Below, in pieces: positions 8,388 to 17,801 of a DNA stretch of 64,000 bases. The stretch is from Hyphomicrobiales bacterium (GTDB lineage Bacteria > Pseudomonadota > Alphaproteobacteria > Rhizobiales > Rhizobiaceae). Numbering within the stretch: the first letter of the stretch is position 1; each line of letters begins with the position of its first letter. The stretch lies in the NCBI GenBank assembly GCA_900471605.1, contig UCEY01000026.1:1-64000 (forward strand), given 5' to 3'. The notes under the pieces were generated by a model. It made no database searches and was not told where the DNA came from. It saw only the letters and a list, made by a program, of their open reading frames with translations. Made by a program: the position numbers and the translations under genes.

Positions 8388-11228
8388 TCACTGCCCAAGC
8401 CGCTCGAGCAGGGCCGGCACGTGCACCTGGTCGGCCTTATAGTTGCCGGTCAGCATGTACATCATGATGTTGACGCCGGAGCGGTAGGCGTATTCGCGCT
8501 GCATCTCGTCCGGGGGGACGGTCGGCAGCACGGCAGCGCCCTGCGAATCCACAGCCCAGGCGCCGGCAAAGTCGTTGCCTGTGATCAGGAGCGGGGTGAC
8601 GCCGTCGCCGCTCGAGGAAAGCTGGGCGCCGGTGCTCTTCGCTTCCTGCCGTGCCTCGACCCAGAGGGGGCTTCCGGTATAGCGGCCGGGGAAATTGGTG
8701 AGCAGGTAGAAGGAGCGGGTCAGCACGTGATCCGTCGGCGTCGGTTCCAGCGGCGGGATGTCGATATTGGCAAGGATCGCCTGCAGCCGCTCGCCGTTCG
8801 GCGTGGTGCCGCCGCCATCGAGCGAGGAATACTGGTCGCGGGTATCGAAAAGCACCGTGCCGCCATTGCGCATATAGGCGTCGATACGCGAGATCGCCGC
8901 CGGCGAGGGCATCGGCGCGGTAGCGGAGATCGGCCAGTAGATGATCGGGTAGAAGGACAGCTCGTCCTTGGTGATGTCGAGGCCGACCGGGGCGCCGGGT
9001 TCGAGCGTCGTGCGGTAGGTGAGGAACTGGCTCAGGCCTTCCAGACCCTGTTCGGAAATGCTGTCGACGTCCCGTTCGCCGGTGACGACATAGGCGAGGT
9101 GGGTGGTGTCGAGCCGTTCGAGGATCTGTTCGTCGCCGGGTTTGGCGCCGGCGCCGGGCGCCATTTCCTGCGCCTGCGGCTGGCCCGGCAACAAGGCGAA
9201 GAGGCCGAAGGCGAGGGCGGCGATCACCGCCGCGACCCCGCCGGCTGTCCGGCGGCGGCCGGGAACGCGGGAGAAGGCTCCGTTCATGAACAGCACCACG
9301 ATACTGTCGAGGATCAGCAGCGCGAAGGCGGCTGCAAAGAGCGCCGGGCGCAGCGACACGGCTTCACCGCCCGCAAGGCCTTCGCGGACGATCGGACGGC
9401 CGGCTGCGGTCGGGTCGAAGCGGGCGATCACCGTCTTCGGCGCCAGCAGGTTGACGGCGGTGAAACCGTCCTCGGTGCCGTAGAGGCCGGGCGGATGATC
9501 GAAGCTTGCGACCGGCACCTGGTTGGCGGCAATCGCGATCGGCCGCGCCGTGCCGGTCTCGGTGGTCAGGACGCCGTCGGCGGTCAGAAGACGATAGGGG
9601 GCGAGCGTCGCGGTGGCTCCCTCGGCGGCAGAGCCGGACGAGGCGGCGCCGCCGGCGCGGGCGAGCTGGACGAGGCGGCGGAGCATTTCGACGAAATTGC
9701 CCGATAGCGGCAGGTTCGACCATGTCGCTTCGGCGCTGGTGTGGAAGAGCACGATGCGGCCGGCATCGACTTCCTTTTCGGTGACGAGAGGCGTGCCGTC
9801 GGCAAGGCTCGCCCAGGTGCGCTCGGCAAGATCCGGCGTCGGTTCGGCGAGAACCTGGCGGGTGACGGTGATGTCGGCGGCGCGCGGCATGCCGGCGAAG
9901 GGCCCAAAACTCGGGAAATCGGCGAGCGACTGCGGCTCGGACCAGGACATGGCGCCGCCGAGTGCCCGTTCGCCCTGGCGCAGGATGACCGGCACCAGCG
10001 GATCGTCGGCGGGGGCTGCGGCGAGGCGCGGCCCGGCAAAGCGGATCAGCGTGCCGCCTTGGGCGATCCATCGCTGCAGCGGCGCATAGGTTTCCGCCGG
10101 CAGGCGACCGACATCGGCGAGGATGATCGCGGACGGATTGCCCTGCAAGATCTGCGGGATGGCGACCGCAAGATCGGCGGTGTTCGGCTGGATGACATCC
10201 GCATAGGGCAAGAGCGCGCGGCTGATGTAATAGAGCGGCTGCAGCAGCGGCTGGAAGTCGCTTCCGCTTTCACCGGCGAGCAGTGCGATGCGGCGGCGCT
10301 TGAAGCCGTCGTCGAGCAGGTGCGCGGCGCCGGCCGTCGCCAGCCCGTCGATGTTCAGCCGCGCGAAATCGTTGCGCAGTTCGAACGGGGAGGCGATCTC
10401 GGCGGTGGCGGTTCCCGAGCCCGCGGCAAACTGCAGCGTGCCGGAGGCGAGCGCGCGGCCCTGCGCGTCGAGCGCGTTGACGTTCATCTGCTGCGCCGAT
10501 GCGGTCGAAAGGCGGGTGGCGGTAACCGTCATGGCGGCGGCATTGTTGACTGCGTCGGTCAGCGCCACTGCGCTGTGCCCGTCGCCTTCGACAAGCCGCA
10601 TCTCGGCAGGCGAAAGCGCGGCAAACGCCGACATCGCGTCGTTGTCGCTGGCGGCGGCCATGCCGTCGGAAAGGATGGCGAGCGTGCCGGGGCGGGTGCC
10701 GTTCATCGCCTCCCTGATCGCCTGGGCGGTGCGGGCCCGGTCAGGAACCAGCGGCCTGGGATTGGCGGCCTTCAGTTTGTCGCGGGCCGCAGCGGCGGTG
10801 CCGGGTACGGCCTCGTGGCTGGCATTGGCGGTAAAGGTGATCGAAACCGGCACATCGGCGCTTTCGGCATCGTCGATCAGCAGCCTGGCGGTCTGGACGC
10901 GGCGTTCCCAGTCGGTGGCGGTCGCCCAGCCGTTGTCGACGACGAGCACCAGCGGCCCGCCGGCATTCAGCGAATTGGCGCGCGGGTTCATCACCGGATC
11001 GGCGATGGCGAGGATCACTGCGGCGGCAAGCAGCATGCGCAGCAGCGTCAGCCACCAGGGGCTTTTCGAGGGTGTTTCCTCGCGCTTCAGCACCGTTGCG
11101 AGAATGCGGAGCGGCGGGAAGACTTCCGTTTTCGGACGCGGCGGGGTGAGCCTGAGCAGCCACCAGATCACCGGCAGCGCGATCAGGCCGAAAAGAATGG
11201 CGGGATTGGCGAAAATCAACGCGCTCAT
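8388..11228 (-). CDS. BatA-N / DUF4159 large membrane protein
   Basis: A 946-residue inner-membrane protein. The N terminus is an aerotolerance-regulator (BatA) N-terminal domain with helices at about residues 5-26 and 58-78 around PPRPKTEVFPPLRIL. A VWA-like region follows, but its metal site is degenerate (LVLVVDNGWA where D-x-S-x-S is expected). Then come amidotransferase-like segments, two further membrane helices at about 640-690, and a C-terminal DUF4159 domain from about residue 715 (THLAYVVTGERDVDSISEQGLEGL). It overlaps the upstream DUF58 gene by 4 bp (ATGA), so the two are translationally coupled. It probably works with the MoxR ATPase and DUF58 protein; the role is unknown. Confidence 0.8.
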   Translation of the reverse strand: MSALIFANPAILFGLIALPVIWWLLRLTPPRPKTEVFPPLRILATVLKREETPSKSPWWLTLLRMLLAAAVILAIADPVMNPRANSLNAGGPLVLVVDNGWATATDWERRVQTARLLIDDAESADVPVSITFTANASHEAVPGTAAAARDKLKAANPRPLVPDRARTAQAIREAMNGTRPGTLAILSDGMAAASDNDAMSAFAALSPAEMRLVEGDGHSAVALTDAVNNAAAMTVTATRLSTASAQQMNVNALDAQGRALASGTLQFAAGSGTATAEIASPFELRNDFARLNIDGLATAGAAHLLDDGFKRRRIALLAGESGSDFQPLLQPLYYISRALLPYADVIQPNTADLAVAIPQILQGNPSAIILADVGRLPAETYAPLQRWIAQGGTLIRFAGPRLAAAPADDPLVPVILRQGERALGGAMSWSEPQSLADFPSFGPFAGMPRAADITVTRQVLAEPTPDLAERTWASLADGTPLVTEKEVDAGRIVLFHTSAEATWSNLPLSGNFVEMLRRLVQLARAGGAASSGSAAEGATATLAPYRLLTADGVLTTETGTARPIAIAANQVPVASFDHPPGLYGTEDGFTAVNLLAPKTVIARFDPTAAGRPIVREGLAGGEAVSLRPALFAAAFALLILDSIVVLFMNGAFSRVPGRRRTAGGVAAVIAALAFGLFALLPGQPQAQEMAPGAGAKPGDEQILERLDTTHLAYVVTGERDVDSISEQGLEGLSQFLTYRTTLEPGAPVGLDITKDELSFYPIIYWPISATAPMPSPAAISRIDAYMRNGGTVLFDTRDQYSSLDGGGTTPNGERLQAILANIDIPPLEPTPTDHVLTRSFYLLTNFPGRYTGSPLWVEARQEAKSTGAQLSSSGDGVTPLLITGNDFAGAWAVDSQGAAVLPTVPPDEMQREYAYRSGVNIMMYMLTGNYKADQVHVPALLERLGQ

Positions 11229-12148
11229 GATCGCTCTCCAGCCGGTTTCGGCGCCGGCAGGCCGGAGAGATAACCATGCACGGCGACAAGCGCCTCGGAG
11301 GCGAGATGATCGGTCCGGTGGAAGACAAAACTCCAGCCGAGACGGCGCAGCGATTCACCGAGCGCATCGCGGCGGGCGAAATAGGCGCGCTGGTAATCCT
11401 CGCGGATCATCTCGGCGCGGCCGGAAACGAGCTTTTCGCCGGTTTCGGGATCGGTGAATTCGGTGCGGCCGGTATAGGGGAAGGTCTCCTCGGCCGGGTC
11501 GGCGATCTCGACCACGTGGCCGCGCAGGCCGCGGCGGCCGAGCGGGGCGATGCGCTCCATCACGCGGTCGGCATCGTCGAGGAAGTCGCCGATCAGCACG
11601 ATGTCGCTATGGCCGCGGATCATTGCGGTATCCGGCAGGCCGGTGGTCAGCGGCGCGTGCATGATCGAGGCTGCGAGCCGCTCGGCGGCATTGCGGGCCG
11701 AGACCGGCTCCATGATGCCGGGGCAGCCGATGCGCTCGCCGGAGCGCGCGAGGATTTCGGCCAGCGCCAGCATCAGCACCAGCGCGCGGCTTTCCTTGGA
11801 GGCGATGGCGAGCGTCGACTTGTACATCATCGACGGCGACATGTCGGCCCACAGCCAGACGGTGTGCGCTGCCTCCCATTCGCGGTCGCGGACATAGGTA
11901 TGGTCGTCGCGGGCGGAACGGCGCCAGTCGATGCGCGACAGGCTTTCGCCCTCCGCGTAAGGGCGGAACTGCCAGAAATTCTCGCCGATGCCGCGCTTGC
12001 GGCGCCCGTGCCAGCCGGCGATCACCGTGTTGGCGATGCGCTTTGCTTCCACCATGCAATCCGGCACAAGCGTCGCGCGGGCCTGGGCTCGGGAGAGGAC
12101 TTCGCTACTCGGTGTCTGCTCTACGATCTGGCCAATGGTGGATGCCAC
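11225..12148 (-). CDS. DUF58 domain protein (VWA-like, MoxR partner)
   Basis: A 307-residue cytoplasmic protein with the DUF58 core: FWQFRPYAEGESLSRIDWRR, then RDREWEAAHTVWLWADMSPS, where D-M-S-P-S keeps the D-x-S-x-S metal-binding motif of von Willebrand A domains. DUF58 proteins are almost always encoded next to a MoxR AAA+ ATPase and are thought to be its adaptor or client. Here the MoxR gene ends 28 bp upstream and the DUF4159 gene overlaps the stop by 4 bp. There are no transmembrane segments, unlike many longer DUF58 proteins. Confidence 0.87.
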   Translation of the reverse strand: MASTIGQIVEQTPSSEVLSRAQARATLVPDCMVEAKRIANTVIAGWHGRRKRGIGENFWQFRPYAEGESLSRIDWRRSARDDHTYVRDREWEAAHTVWLWADMSPSMMYKSTLAIASKESRALVLMLALAEILARSGERIGCPGIMEPVSARNAAERLAASIMHAPLTTGLPDTAMIRGHSDIVLIGDFLDDADRVMERIAPLGRRGLRGHVVEIADPAEETFPYTGRTEFTDPETGEKLVSGRAEMIREDYQRAYFARRDALGESLRRLGWSFVFHRTDHLASEALVAVHGYLSGLPAPKPAGERS

Positions 12149-12176
12149 GCAGGTTCCTTTCTAAGCCGTCGCAGCC

Positions 12177-13190
12177 TTAGCCGCGGGCCTGCTTCACCAG
12201 GCTGGCGATGACGTCGCGCACCGACATGCCTTCGGCACGGGCGGCAAAGGTCAGCGCCATGCGGTGTTCGAGCACCGGTTCGGCAAGCGCATAGACGTCG
12301 TCCAGCGACGGGGCGAGGCGGCCTTCGTAAAGGGCGCGGGCGCGGGCCGTCAGCATCAGCGACTGGCCGGCGCGCGGGCCGGGGCCCCAGGCGACGTGCT
12401 TGTCGGTGCTGGCATTGCCGTGGCCGGGGCGGGCGGAGCGTACCAGCGAGAGGATGGCGTCGACCACCTTGTCGCTCACCGGCATCTGGCGGATCAGGGT
12501 CTGGATTTCCTGAAGGCGGGCAGAGTCGATGACGCCGCGCGCCTTGGATTCCGAAAGGCCGGTGGTTTCGAGCAGGATCTGACGCTCGGCGGCTAGTTCA
12601 GGATAAAGCACGTCGACCTGCAGCAGGAAGCGGTCGAGCTGCGCTTCGGGCAGCGGATAGGTGCCTTCCTGCTCCAGCGGGTTCTGGGTCGCGAGCACGT
12701 GGAAGGGGGCGGGCAGATCGTAACGCTGGCCGGCAACGGTGATGTGGTATTCCTGCATGGACTGCAAGAGCGCCGACTGGGTACGCGGCGAGGCGCGGTT
12801 GATTTCGTCGGCCATCAGGAGCTGTGCGAAAACCGGGCCCTTGATGAAGCGGAAGGACCGGCGGCCGGCATCGTCCGTATCCATCACTTCGGAGCCGAGA
12901 ATGTCCGAGGGCATCAGGTCGGGGGTGAACTGGATGCGGTTGGCGCCGAGGCCGAGCACCGTGCCGAGCGTGGTGACGAGCTTGGTCTTGGCAAGGCCGG
13001 GAACGCCGACGAGCAGCGCGTGGCCGCCGGAGAGGACAGCCAGCAGCGTGTTTTCTACCACCTTCTCCTGGCCGAAGATCACCTTGGCGATTTCGGTGCG
13101 GATGGCGGCGATGTCGGACAGGGCCATTTCGGCGGAGGCGATGATGGCTTTTTCATCGAGGACGGTATCGGTGGAATTCATCAGGCCCAT
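12177..13190 (-). CDS. MoxR-family AAA+ ATPase
   Basis: A 337-residue ATPase with Walker A GVPGLAKT at residues 62-69 (the atypical P-loop of MoxR proteins), Walker B LLMADEIN around D128-E129, sensor 1 in LATQNPLEQEGTYPLPEAQL, and the arginine-finger region QLDRFLL. MoxR ATPases act as chaperone-like factors that mature or remodel partner proteins, usually with VWA proteins encoded beside them, as here. The start at 13190 is chosen because GGAGA lies 6-10 bases upstream; an ATG 18 codons further up is possible. It is the first gene of a minus-strand operon, divergent from the DUF1285 gene across about 200 bp that must hold both promoters. Confidence 0.9.
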   Translation of the reverse strand: MGLMNSTDTVLDEKAIIASAEMALSDIAAIRTEIAKVIFGQEKVVENTLLAVLSGGHALLVGVPGLAKTKLVTTLGTVLGLGANRIQFTPDLMPSDILGSEVMDTDDAGRRSFRFIKGPVFAQLLMADEINRASPRTQSALLQSMQEYHITVAGQRYDLPAPFHVLATQNPLEQEGTYPLPEAQLDRFLLQVDVLYPELAAERQILLETTGLSESKARGVIDSARLQEIQTLIRQMPVSDKVVDAILSLVRSARPGHGNASTDKHVAWGPGPRAGQSLMLTARARALYEGRLAPSLDDVYALAEPVLEHRMALTFAARAEGMSVRDVIASLVKQARG

Positions 13191-13392
13191 GTCGTTCTCC
13201 ATGCATCCAGAACCGGCAGGCTTTTCAAGGCCGGACTCGTTCATGTCCCGGCGGCGAATCGCTGCGTCGCAGCATCCGGCTTATCCGATCAAACTTATTC
13301 CCCGAAACATGGCTGACAAGCACGTATTGAATGACTATCTCGTGAGGAACAATTGCTTTCGCCAATGCTTACGGATGAACCGGGACTGAAAG

Positions 13393-14016
13393 ATGGCAGC
13401 GCAAACGATAAAATCGGCAGCCGATGCCGCAGGCCTTGCGGCCCTGATTTCGCGCGCTTCCGAGCAGACGGGTGACGGAAAGCGCGGTTTGCCGCCTGTC
13501 GAGCGATGGAATCCGCCCTTTTGCGGCGATATCGACATGGAAATCCGTGCCGACGGCACGTGGTTCTACATGGGCACGCCGATCGGCCGCGCGCCGCTTG
13601 TGCGGCTGTTTTCGACCGTGCTGCGCAAGGGCGAGGATGGCCGGACCTACCTCGTAACACCTGTGGAAAAAGTCGGCATCCGGGTCGTGGACGCACCCTT
13701 TCTGGCGGTCGAGATGCAGGTCACGCAGCGTGAGGGCCGCCAGGTGCTCACGTTCAGGACAAATGTCGGTGACGTGGTGGAGGCGGGCCCGCAATCTCCC
13801 CTGCGCTTCGAGATTTCAGGCGAGAACCGCGAGCTGAAACCCTATCTCCTGGTGCGCGGCCGGCTGGAGGCGCTGGTCTCGCGCGCGGTGATGTACGATC
13901 TCGTGGAACTCGGCGAGGCGATCGTGATAGACGGGGTCTCGATGTTCTCCGTCCGCTCCGGAACGGAGGTCTTTCCCGTGATGCCCAAGGCCGAACTGGA
14001 CGCCTTATCGCAATGA
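13393..14016 (+). CDS. DUF1285 family protein
   Basis: A 207-residue soluble protein of the DUF1285 family. The conserved start of the domain is visible at about residues 40-75 (PPFCGDIDMEIRADGTWFYM, then GTPIGRAPLVRLFSTVLRK). No enzymatic motif can be recognised and the family has no established biochemical function. The stop overlaps the next start by 4 bp (ATGA), so it is coupled to the CoA pyrophosphatase. The ribosome site before the ATG is weak. Confidence 0.82.
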   Translation: MAAQTIKSAADAAGLAALISRASEQTGDGKRGLPPVERWNPPFCGDIDMEIRADGTWFYMGTPIGRAPLVRLFSTVLRKGEDGRTYLVTPVEKVGIRVVDAPFLAVEMQVTQREGRQVLTFRTNVGDVVEAGPQSPLRFEISGENRELKPYLLVRGRLEALVSRAVMYDLVELGEAIVIDGVSMFSVRSGTEVFPVMPKAELDALSQ

Positions 14017-14648
14017 GTGACTATCCCCTTTTTTCGGCCGGCGATTTCCGCCGCCGGGCGCTGAACCAGAACGGCGGGCCGGTCGATCGGGCCTGGCGCG
14101 ACCATGGCGACCATCTGCTCAACCCGACGCTGGTCGATTTCGCGGCCGGGCTGAAGCTGAAGGACGCGGCGGTGCTGGTGCCGGTCGTCGACGACGGCGA
14201 CGAAGCCAAGGTGATCCTGACGCAACGCACCTCGACGATGCGCAAGCATTCCGGCCAGATCGCCTTTCCGGGCGGCGGCATCGATCCGGAAGACCGGTCG
14301 CCGGAACAGGCGGCGCTGCGCGAGGCGGAGGAGGAGATCGGCCTCGACCGTTCCTTCGTCGAAACGCTGTCGCGGCTGCCGACCTATTATGCGGCGACAG
14401 GCTTTCGTATCACGCCGGTGCTCTCGGTGGTCAGGCGCGGTTTCGAGATCAGGCCCAACCCGGCCGAGGTGGACGAGGTCTTCGAAGTGCCGCTGTCCTT
14501 CCTGATGAACGAGGCGAACCACCAGCGCGGCAGCCGCGAATGGGACGGCAAGGAGCGGCATTTCTACGTCATGCCCTATGAGGAACGAAACATCTGGGGC
14601 ATTACCGCGGGCATTCTGCGCACGCTCTATGAAAGGCTTTATGCATGA
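14013..14648 (+). CDS. CoA pyrophosphatase (Nudix, NudL/UPF0035 type)
   Basis: A 211-residue Nudix protein with the CoA-pyrophosphatase signature just before the Nudix box, LTQRTSTMRKHSGQIAFPGG, followed by IDPEDRSPEQAALREAEEEI with the catalytic REAEEE. Family members cleave coenzyme A and its derivatives to 3',5'-ADP and 4'-phosphopantetheine. It overlaps both neighbours by 4 bp, so DUF1285, this gene and the CCA enzyme are made from one coupled message. Confidence 0.87.
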   Translation: MSDYPLFSAGDFRRRALNQNGGPVDRAWRDHGDHLLNPTLVDFAAGLKLKDAAVLVPVVDDGDEAKVILTQRTSTMRKHSGQIAFPGGGIDPEDRSPEQAALREAEEEIGLDRSFVETLSRLPTYYAATGFRITPVLSVVRRGFEIRPNPAEVDEVFEVPLSFLMNEANHQRGSREWDGKERHFYVMPYEERNIWGITAGILRTLYERLYA

Positions 14649-15907
14649 CCAGTGTAGCCGACGAGGCCTGGTTCAAGGATCCGGCGCTGCAGCGCATCCT
14701 GACGCTGCTCAATGCCGACGGCGGCGAGGCGCGGGTGGCGGGTGGCGCGGTGCGCAATGCGCTGATGGGGCTTCCCGTCGCCGACATCGATGTCGCGACC
14801 ACGCTTCGCCCGGAAAAGGTGGTCGAGCGGGCGGTGACGTCCGGTATCAGGGCCGTGCCGACCGGCATCGAGCACGGCACGGTGACGCTGGTCATCGACG
14901 GCCATGGTTTCGAGGTGACGACGCTTCGACGCGATGTCGAGACCGACGGCCGACGCGCCAAGGTTGCCTTCGGCACCGACTGGCAGGCGGACGCCGAACG
15001 GCGGGACCTGACGATCAACGCGCTTTATGCGGATGCTCAAGGCGAGGTGATCGACCTCGTGAACGGCCTGCCGGATATCGAAACCCGCACCGTCCGCTTC
15101 ATCGGCGAGGCGGCCGAGCGGATTGCCGAGGATTACCTGCGCATCCTGCGTTTCTTCCGCTTCTTCGCCTACTACGGTTCCGGCCGGCCGGATGCGGAGG
15201 GTTTGAGGGCCTGCGCACGGGCCAAGGGCAAGCTTTCGACGCTGTCGGCCGAGCGCGTCTGGGCGGAAACCCGGAAGCTGCTGTCGGCCGCCGATCCTTC
15301 CCGCGCGCTGCTGTGGATGCGGCAGGCGGGCGTGCTTTCCGAAATACTGCCCGAGACCGAAAAATGGGGTATCGACGGCATCCACGGCCTCGTGGCCGCC
15401 GAAAAATCGCTCGGCTGGGCGCCCGACCCGCTTCTGCGGCTGGCGGCGATCGTGCCCCCGGATGCCGAGCGGCTCGATGCGCTCGCCAAGCGGCTCAGGA
15501 TGTCGAATGCGGAAGCCGCGCGGCTCGCCACCTGGGCAAATGCCCCGGTGCCGCCCGACGAGGTGACGGATGTCGGCTTCGACCGGCTGCTCTATCGCCA
15601 CGGCGCGGAAGGCCTGGTCCTGCGGCTGAGGCTCGCCCTTGCATCCGCGCGGACGGCGGCCGAAGGAGATCCGGCAGCGATGCGCAGATCCGCACGGCTG
15701 TCGGTGCTCTTGAAGAGGGCGGAGAGCTACGACAGGCCGGCCTTTCCACTCAGCGGCGCCGATATCGTCGCAGCCGGCGTGCCGGCCGGCAAGCGGGTCG
15801 GAGAAATCCTGAAGGAGCTGGAAGACTTCTGGGTGGAGCGCAATTTCGCTCTCGACCGGGCGGCGCTGACCGCCCGGCTGGAGAATATGATCCGCAGTTC
15901 GCTCTGA
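14645..15907 (+). CDS. cca: CCA tRNA nucleotidyltransferase
   Basis: A 420-residue class II nucleotidyltransferase. The catalytic head is at residues 33-50: GGAVRNALMG, then ADIDVAT with the metal-binding D47-x-D49; HGTVTLVIDGHGFEVTTLRR and the RRDLTINALYAD segment follow. The protein adds or repairs the 3'-CCA end of tRNA; this shorter alphaproteobacterial form lacks an HD domain. The usual GG-x-VRD reads GGAVRN. It closes the coupled DUF1285-Nudix-CCA operon. Poly(A) polymerase is a related alternative, but length and context favour CCA addition. Confidence 0.87.
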   Translation: MTSVADEAWFKDPALQRILTLLNADGGEARVAGGAVRNALMGLPVADIDVATTLRPEKVVERAVTSGIRAVPTGIEHGTVTLVIDGHGFEVTTLRRDVETDGRRAKVAFGTDWQADAERRDLTINALYADAQGEVIDLVNGLPDIETRTVRFIGEAAERIAEDYLRILRFFRFFAYYGSGRPDAEGLRACARAKGKLSTLSAERVWAETRKLLSAADPSRALLWMRQAGVLSEILPETEKWGIDGIHGLVAAEKSLGWAPDPLLRLAAIVPPDAERLDALAKRLRMSNAEAARLATWANAPVPPDEVTDVGFDRLLYRHGAEGLVLRLRLALASARTAAEGDPAAMRRSARLSVLLKRAESYDRPAFPLSGADIVAAGVPAGKRVGEILKELEDFWVERNFALDRAALTARLENMIRSSL

Positions 15908-16020
15908 CATCAGGCGGTCTGCCACGCTTACATCAGGCCGCTTACCGCTCTGGTATCAAGAGGCACCGGTAAGCCGGGCAGAGCGCTTCTAGGCGGAACG
16001 GCTACCTTCACGCTCGGCCA

Positions 16021-16212
16021 TCAGGCCGCCTCAGCGCCGTTTTCGTCACGAATGCGCGCCTTGATGTTCTCGACCATGTTTTCGCGGATGATCTCTTCGC
16101 CGTGAACCGTGCGGAGATGTTCCACTGCGCGGCGGACCACTTCAGCATCCTCATCGGCTCGTGTATGCCACTGGCAGCCGGGTACAAGCGTACCGCATTC
16201 GAACAATCGCAT
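16021..16212 (-). CDS. DUF1059 small protein
   Basis: A 63-residue protein starting MRLFECGTLVPGCQWHTRAD, with the DUF1059 pattern of an early Cys-x6-Cys (C6 and C13), a tryptophan-histidine pair and a terminal helix ending RDENGAEAA. The function of DUF1059 is unknown; the cysteines suggest a metal or redox role, which is inference. AGGAGG lies 8 bases before the ATG, which fixes the start and rules out the longer open frame toward 16278. Confidence 0.8.
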   Translation of the reverse strand: MRLFECGTLVPGCQWHTRADEDAEVVRRAVEHLRTVHGEEIIRENMVENIKARIRDENGAEAA

Positions 16213-16317
16213 GACTTTTCCTCCTGTGGTCGTTGGGGCTGGAGGCGGCGGACATCTCCTCATATCCGCCGGCGCCAACCCCGATAACTCGGAAACTGCA
16301 ACGACCGTTCCAGGCGT

Positions 16318-16584
16318 TTATTCGGAAAGCGCCCAGGCGTGGAAGACGGAGGCCTGTTCGGCAGCCTTTCCCTGCGCCGGTTCGTCATTGGCAGCCGATA
16401 CGGCGACGGACTTGCCGGCAAGCTGGCGCTTTACCTGGTCCACATAGAAGGAATGCGGGAGTTCGCCGCCGGTTCTCGCACGCATTTCCGTCGCGAGGCG
16501 GTCGATCATTTCAATCGTGTCAATGGACCGGGCGTCCTTGTCCTCAGACGCTTGCGGCATGGGCATGCTATTCTGTGCCATCAT
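16318..16584 (-). CDS. Hypothetical protein
   Basis: An 88-residue protein starting MMAQNSMPMPQASEDKDARS, with a predicted amphipathic region IEMIDRLATEMRARTGGELP and a basic VDQVKRQLAGKSVAV. I recognise no family. GGAGGAGG is placed 6-10 bases upstream of the ATG, which makes translation likely. It probably forms a small unit with the DUF1059 gene 105 bp downstream. The frame also stays open 14 codons further upstream without a good ribosome site. Confidence 0.6.
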   Translation of the reverse strand: MMAQNSMPMPQASEDKDARSIDTIEMIDRLATEMRARTGGELPHSFYVDQVKRQLAGKSVAVSAANDEPAQGKAAEQASVFHAWALSE

Positions 16585-16711
16585 GGCGATCCTCCTCCGG
16601 TACAACCAAGGGGACGCTACCACCACCGAATCGATTCTGATATCGCATTTGTTAAGGGCGATATATTGGGGCCGGTTTTTACCCGAAAATCGTTAATTTC
16701 ATGGTTTCGAT

Positions 16712-17626
16712 CTAAGGCCACCTTACAACCGGAGGCAGTGACGACAGGATGGACTCGACGTTGCCGCCGGTCTTCAACCCGAAAATCGTGCCCCGGTCGT
16801 AGAGCAGGTTGAACTCCACGTAGCGGCCGCGGCGGATCAGTTGCTCGTCGCGATCATGCTCCGTCCACGGCCTGTTGAAATTGGCCCGGACGATTTTCGG
16901 ATAGACGAGGTTGAACGCGCGTCCGACATCCTGGACGAAGGCGAAATCCGCATCCCAGCCGCCTTTTTCCTCGACGGGATGCAGCCAGTCGAAGAAAATG
17001 CCACCGATGCCGCGCGCTTCGTTGCGGTGCTTCAGGAAGAAATAATCGTCGCACCAGGCCTTGTAGCGACCGTAGTCGGCCACCGCCTCGTGGCGCTTGC
17101 AGGTGATTTCCATGACCCGGTGGAAGAGCGTGCTGTCGGGATCCGTCTGGGTGCGCCTGCGGTCGAGAACCGGGGTGAGGTCGGCGCCGCCGCCGAACCA
17201 CTGGCTCGACGTCACCACCATGCGGGTGTTCATGTGCACGGTCGGCACGTTCGGATTGACCGGATGGGCGATCAGCGAAATGCCCGACGCCCAGAAGCGC
17301 GGGTCTTCCTCGGCTCCCGGCATCTGGCTGCGGAAATCGGCGGAAAACTCGCCATGGACGGTCGAGGTGTGGACGCCGACCTTTTCGAAGACGCGGCCCT
17401 CCATCATCGACATCCTGCCACCGCCGCCGGCTCCGCCGTCGCGCAGCCAGTCCTTGGGCTTGAAGCGGCCCGGCTCCTGATCGGCGAGGGGGCCGGTCAG
17501 CTCGTCCTCGAGGCCTTCCAGCGAAGCGCAGATCGTGTCGCGCAGGCTTTCGAACCAGGCGCGCGCCGTCGCCTTCTTGTCTTCGATGTCCTCGGGCAGC
17601 CCCTTTGGCAGTACCGGCCGTTCCAT
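16712..17626 (-). CDS. hemF: Oxygen-dependent coproporphyrinogen III oxidase
   Basis: A 304-residue protein matching HemF along its whole length: [20 protein letters not shown] near residue 70, [18 protein letters not shown], then [13 protein letters not shown] and the C-terminal [20 protein letters not shown]. HemF uses O2 to decarboxylate two propionate chains of coproporphyrinogen III, giving protoporphyrinogen IX in haem synthesis. The start at 17626 has GAGG upstream; the frame is open 29 codons further, but that part has no family similarity. It is monocistronic by layout. Many rhizobia also carry the anaerobic enzyme HemN; none is in this window. Confidence 0.95.
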   Translation of the reverse strand: MERPVLPKGLPEDIEDKKATARAWFESLRDTICASLEGLEDELTGPLADQEPGRFKPKDWLRDGGAGGGGRMSMMEGRVFEKVGVHTSTVHGEFSADFRSQMPGAEEDPRFWASGISLIAHPVNPNVPTVHMNTRMVVTSSQWFGGGADLTPVLDRRRTQTDPDSTLFHRVMEITCKRHEAVADYGRYKAWCDDYFFLKHRNEARGIGGIFFDWLHPVEEKGGWDADFAFVQDVGRAFNLVYPKIVRANFNRPWTEHDRDEQLIRRGRYVEFNLLYDRGTIFGLKTGGNVESILSSLPPVVRWP

Positions 17627-17801
17627 GTCGTTATTCCTCTCGCCATCCCCTTGGCGCGATTCGCATTTTTCCGATCGGGGATTAGCAGTTCTGGCTTTCG
17701 CGTACCATTCCATCGGTTGTCGCGGGTGGAAAATGAGACTCGCAAAGCGTGTCGCCGCACACTATCTTTACCCCATAAACAGGTGCTGATCAGAGGCTTT
17801 C

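Noticed and set aside
12699..13389. Two long plus-strand frames opposite the MoxR gene
   Set aside because: They lie antisense to a complete AAA+ ATPase and show no domain.
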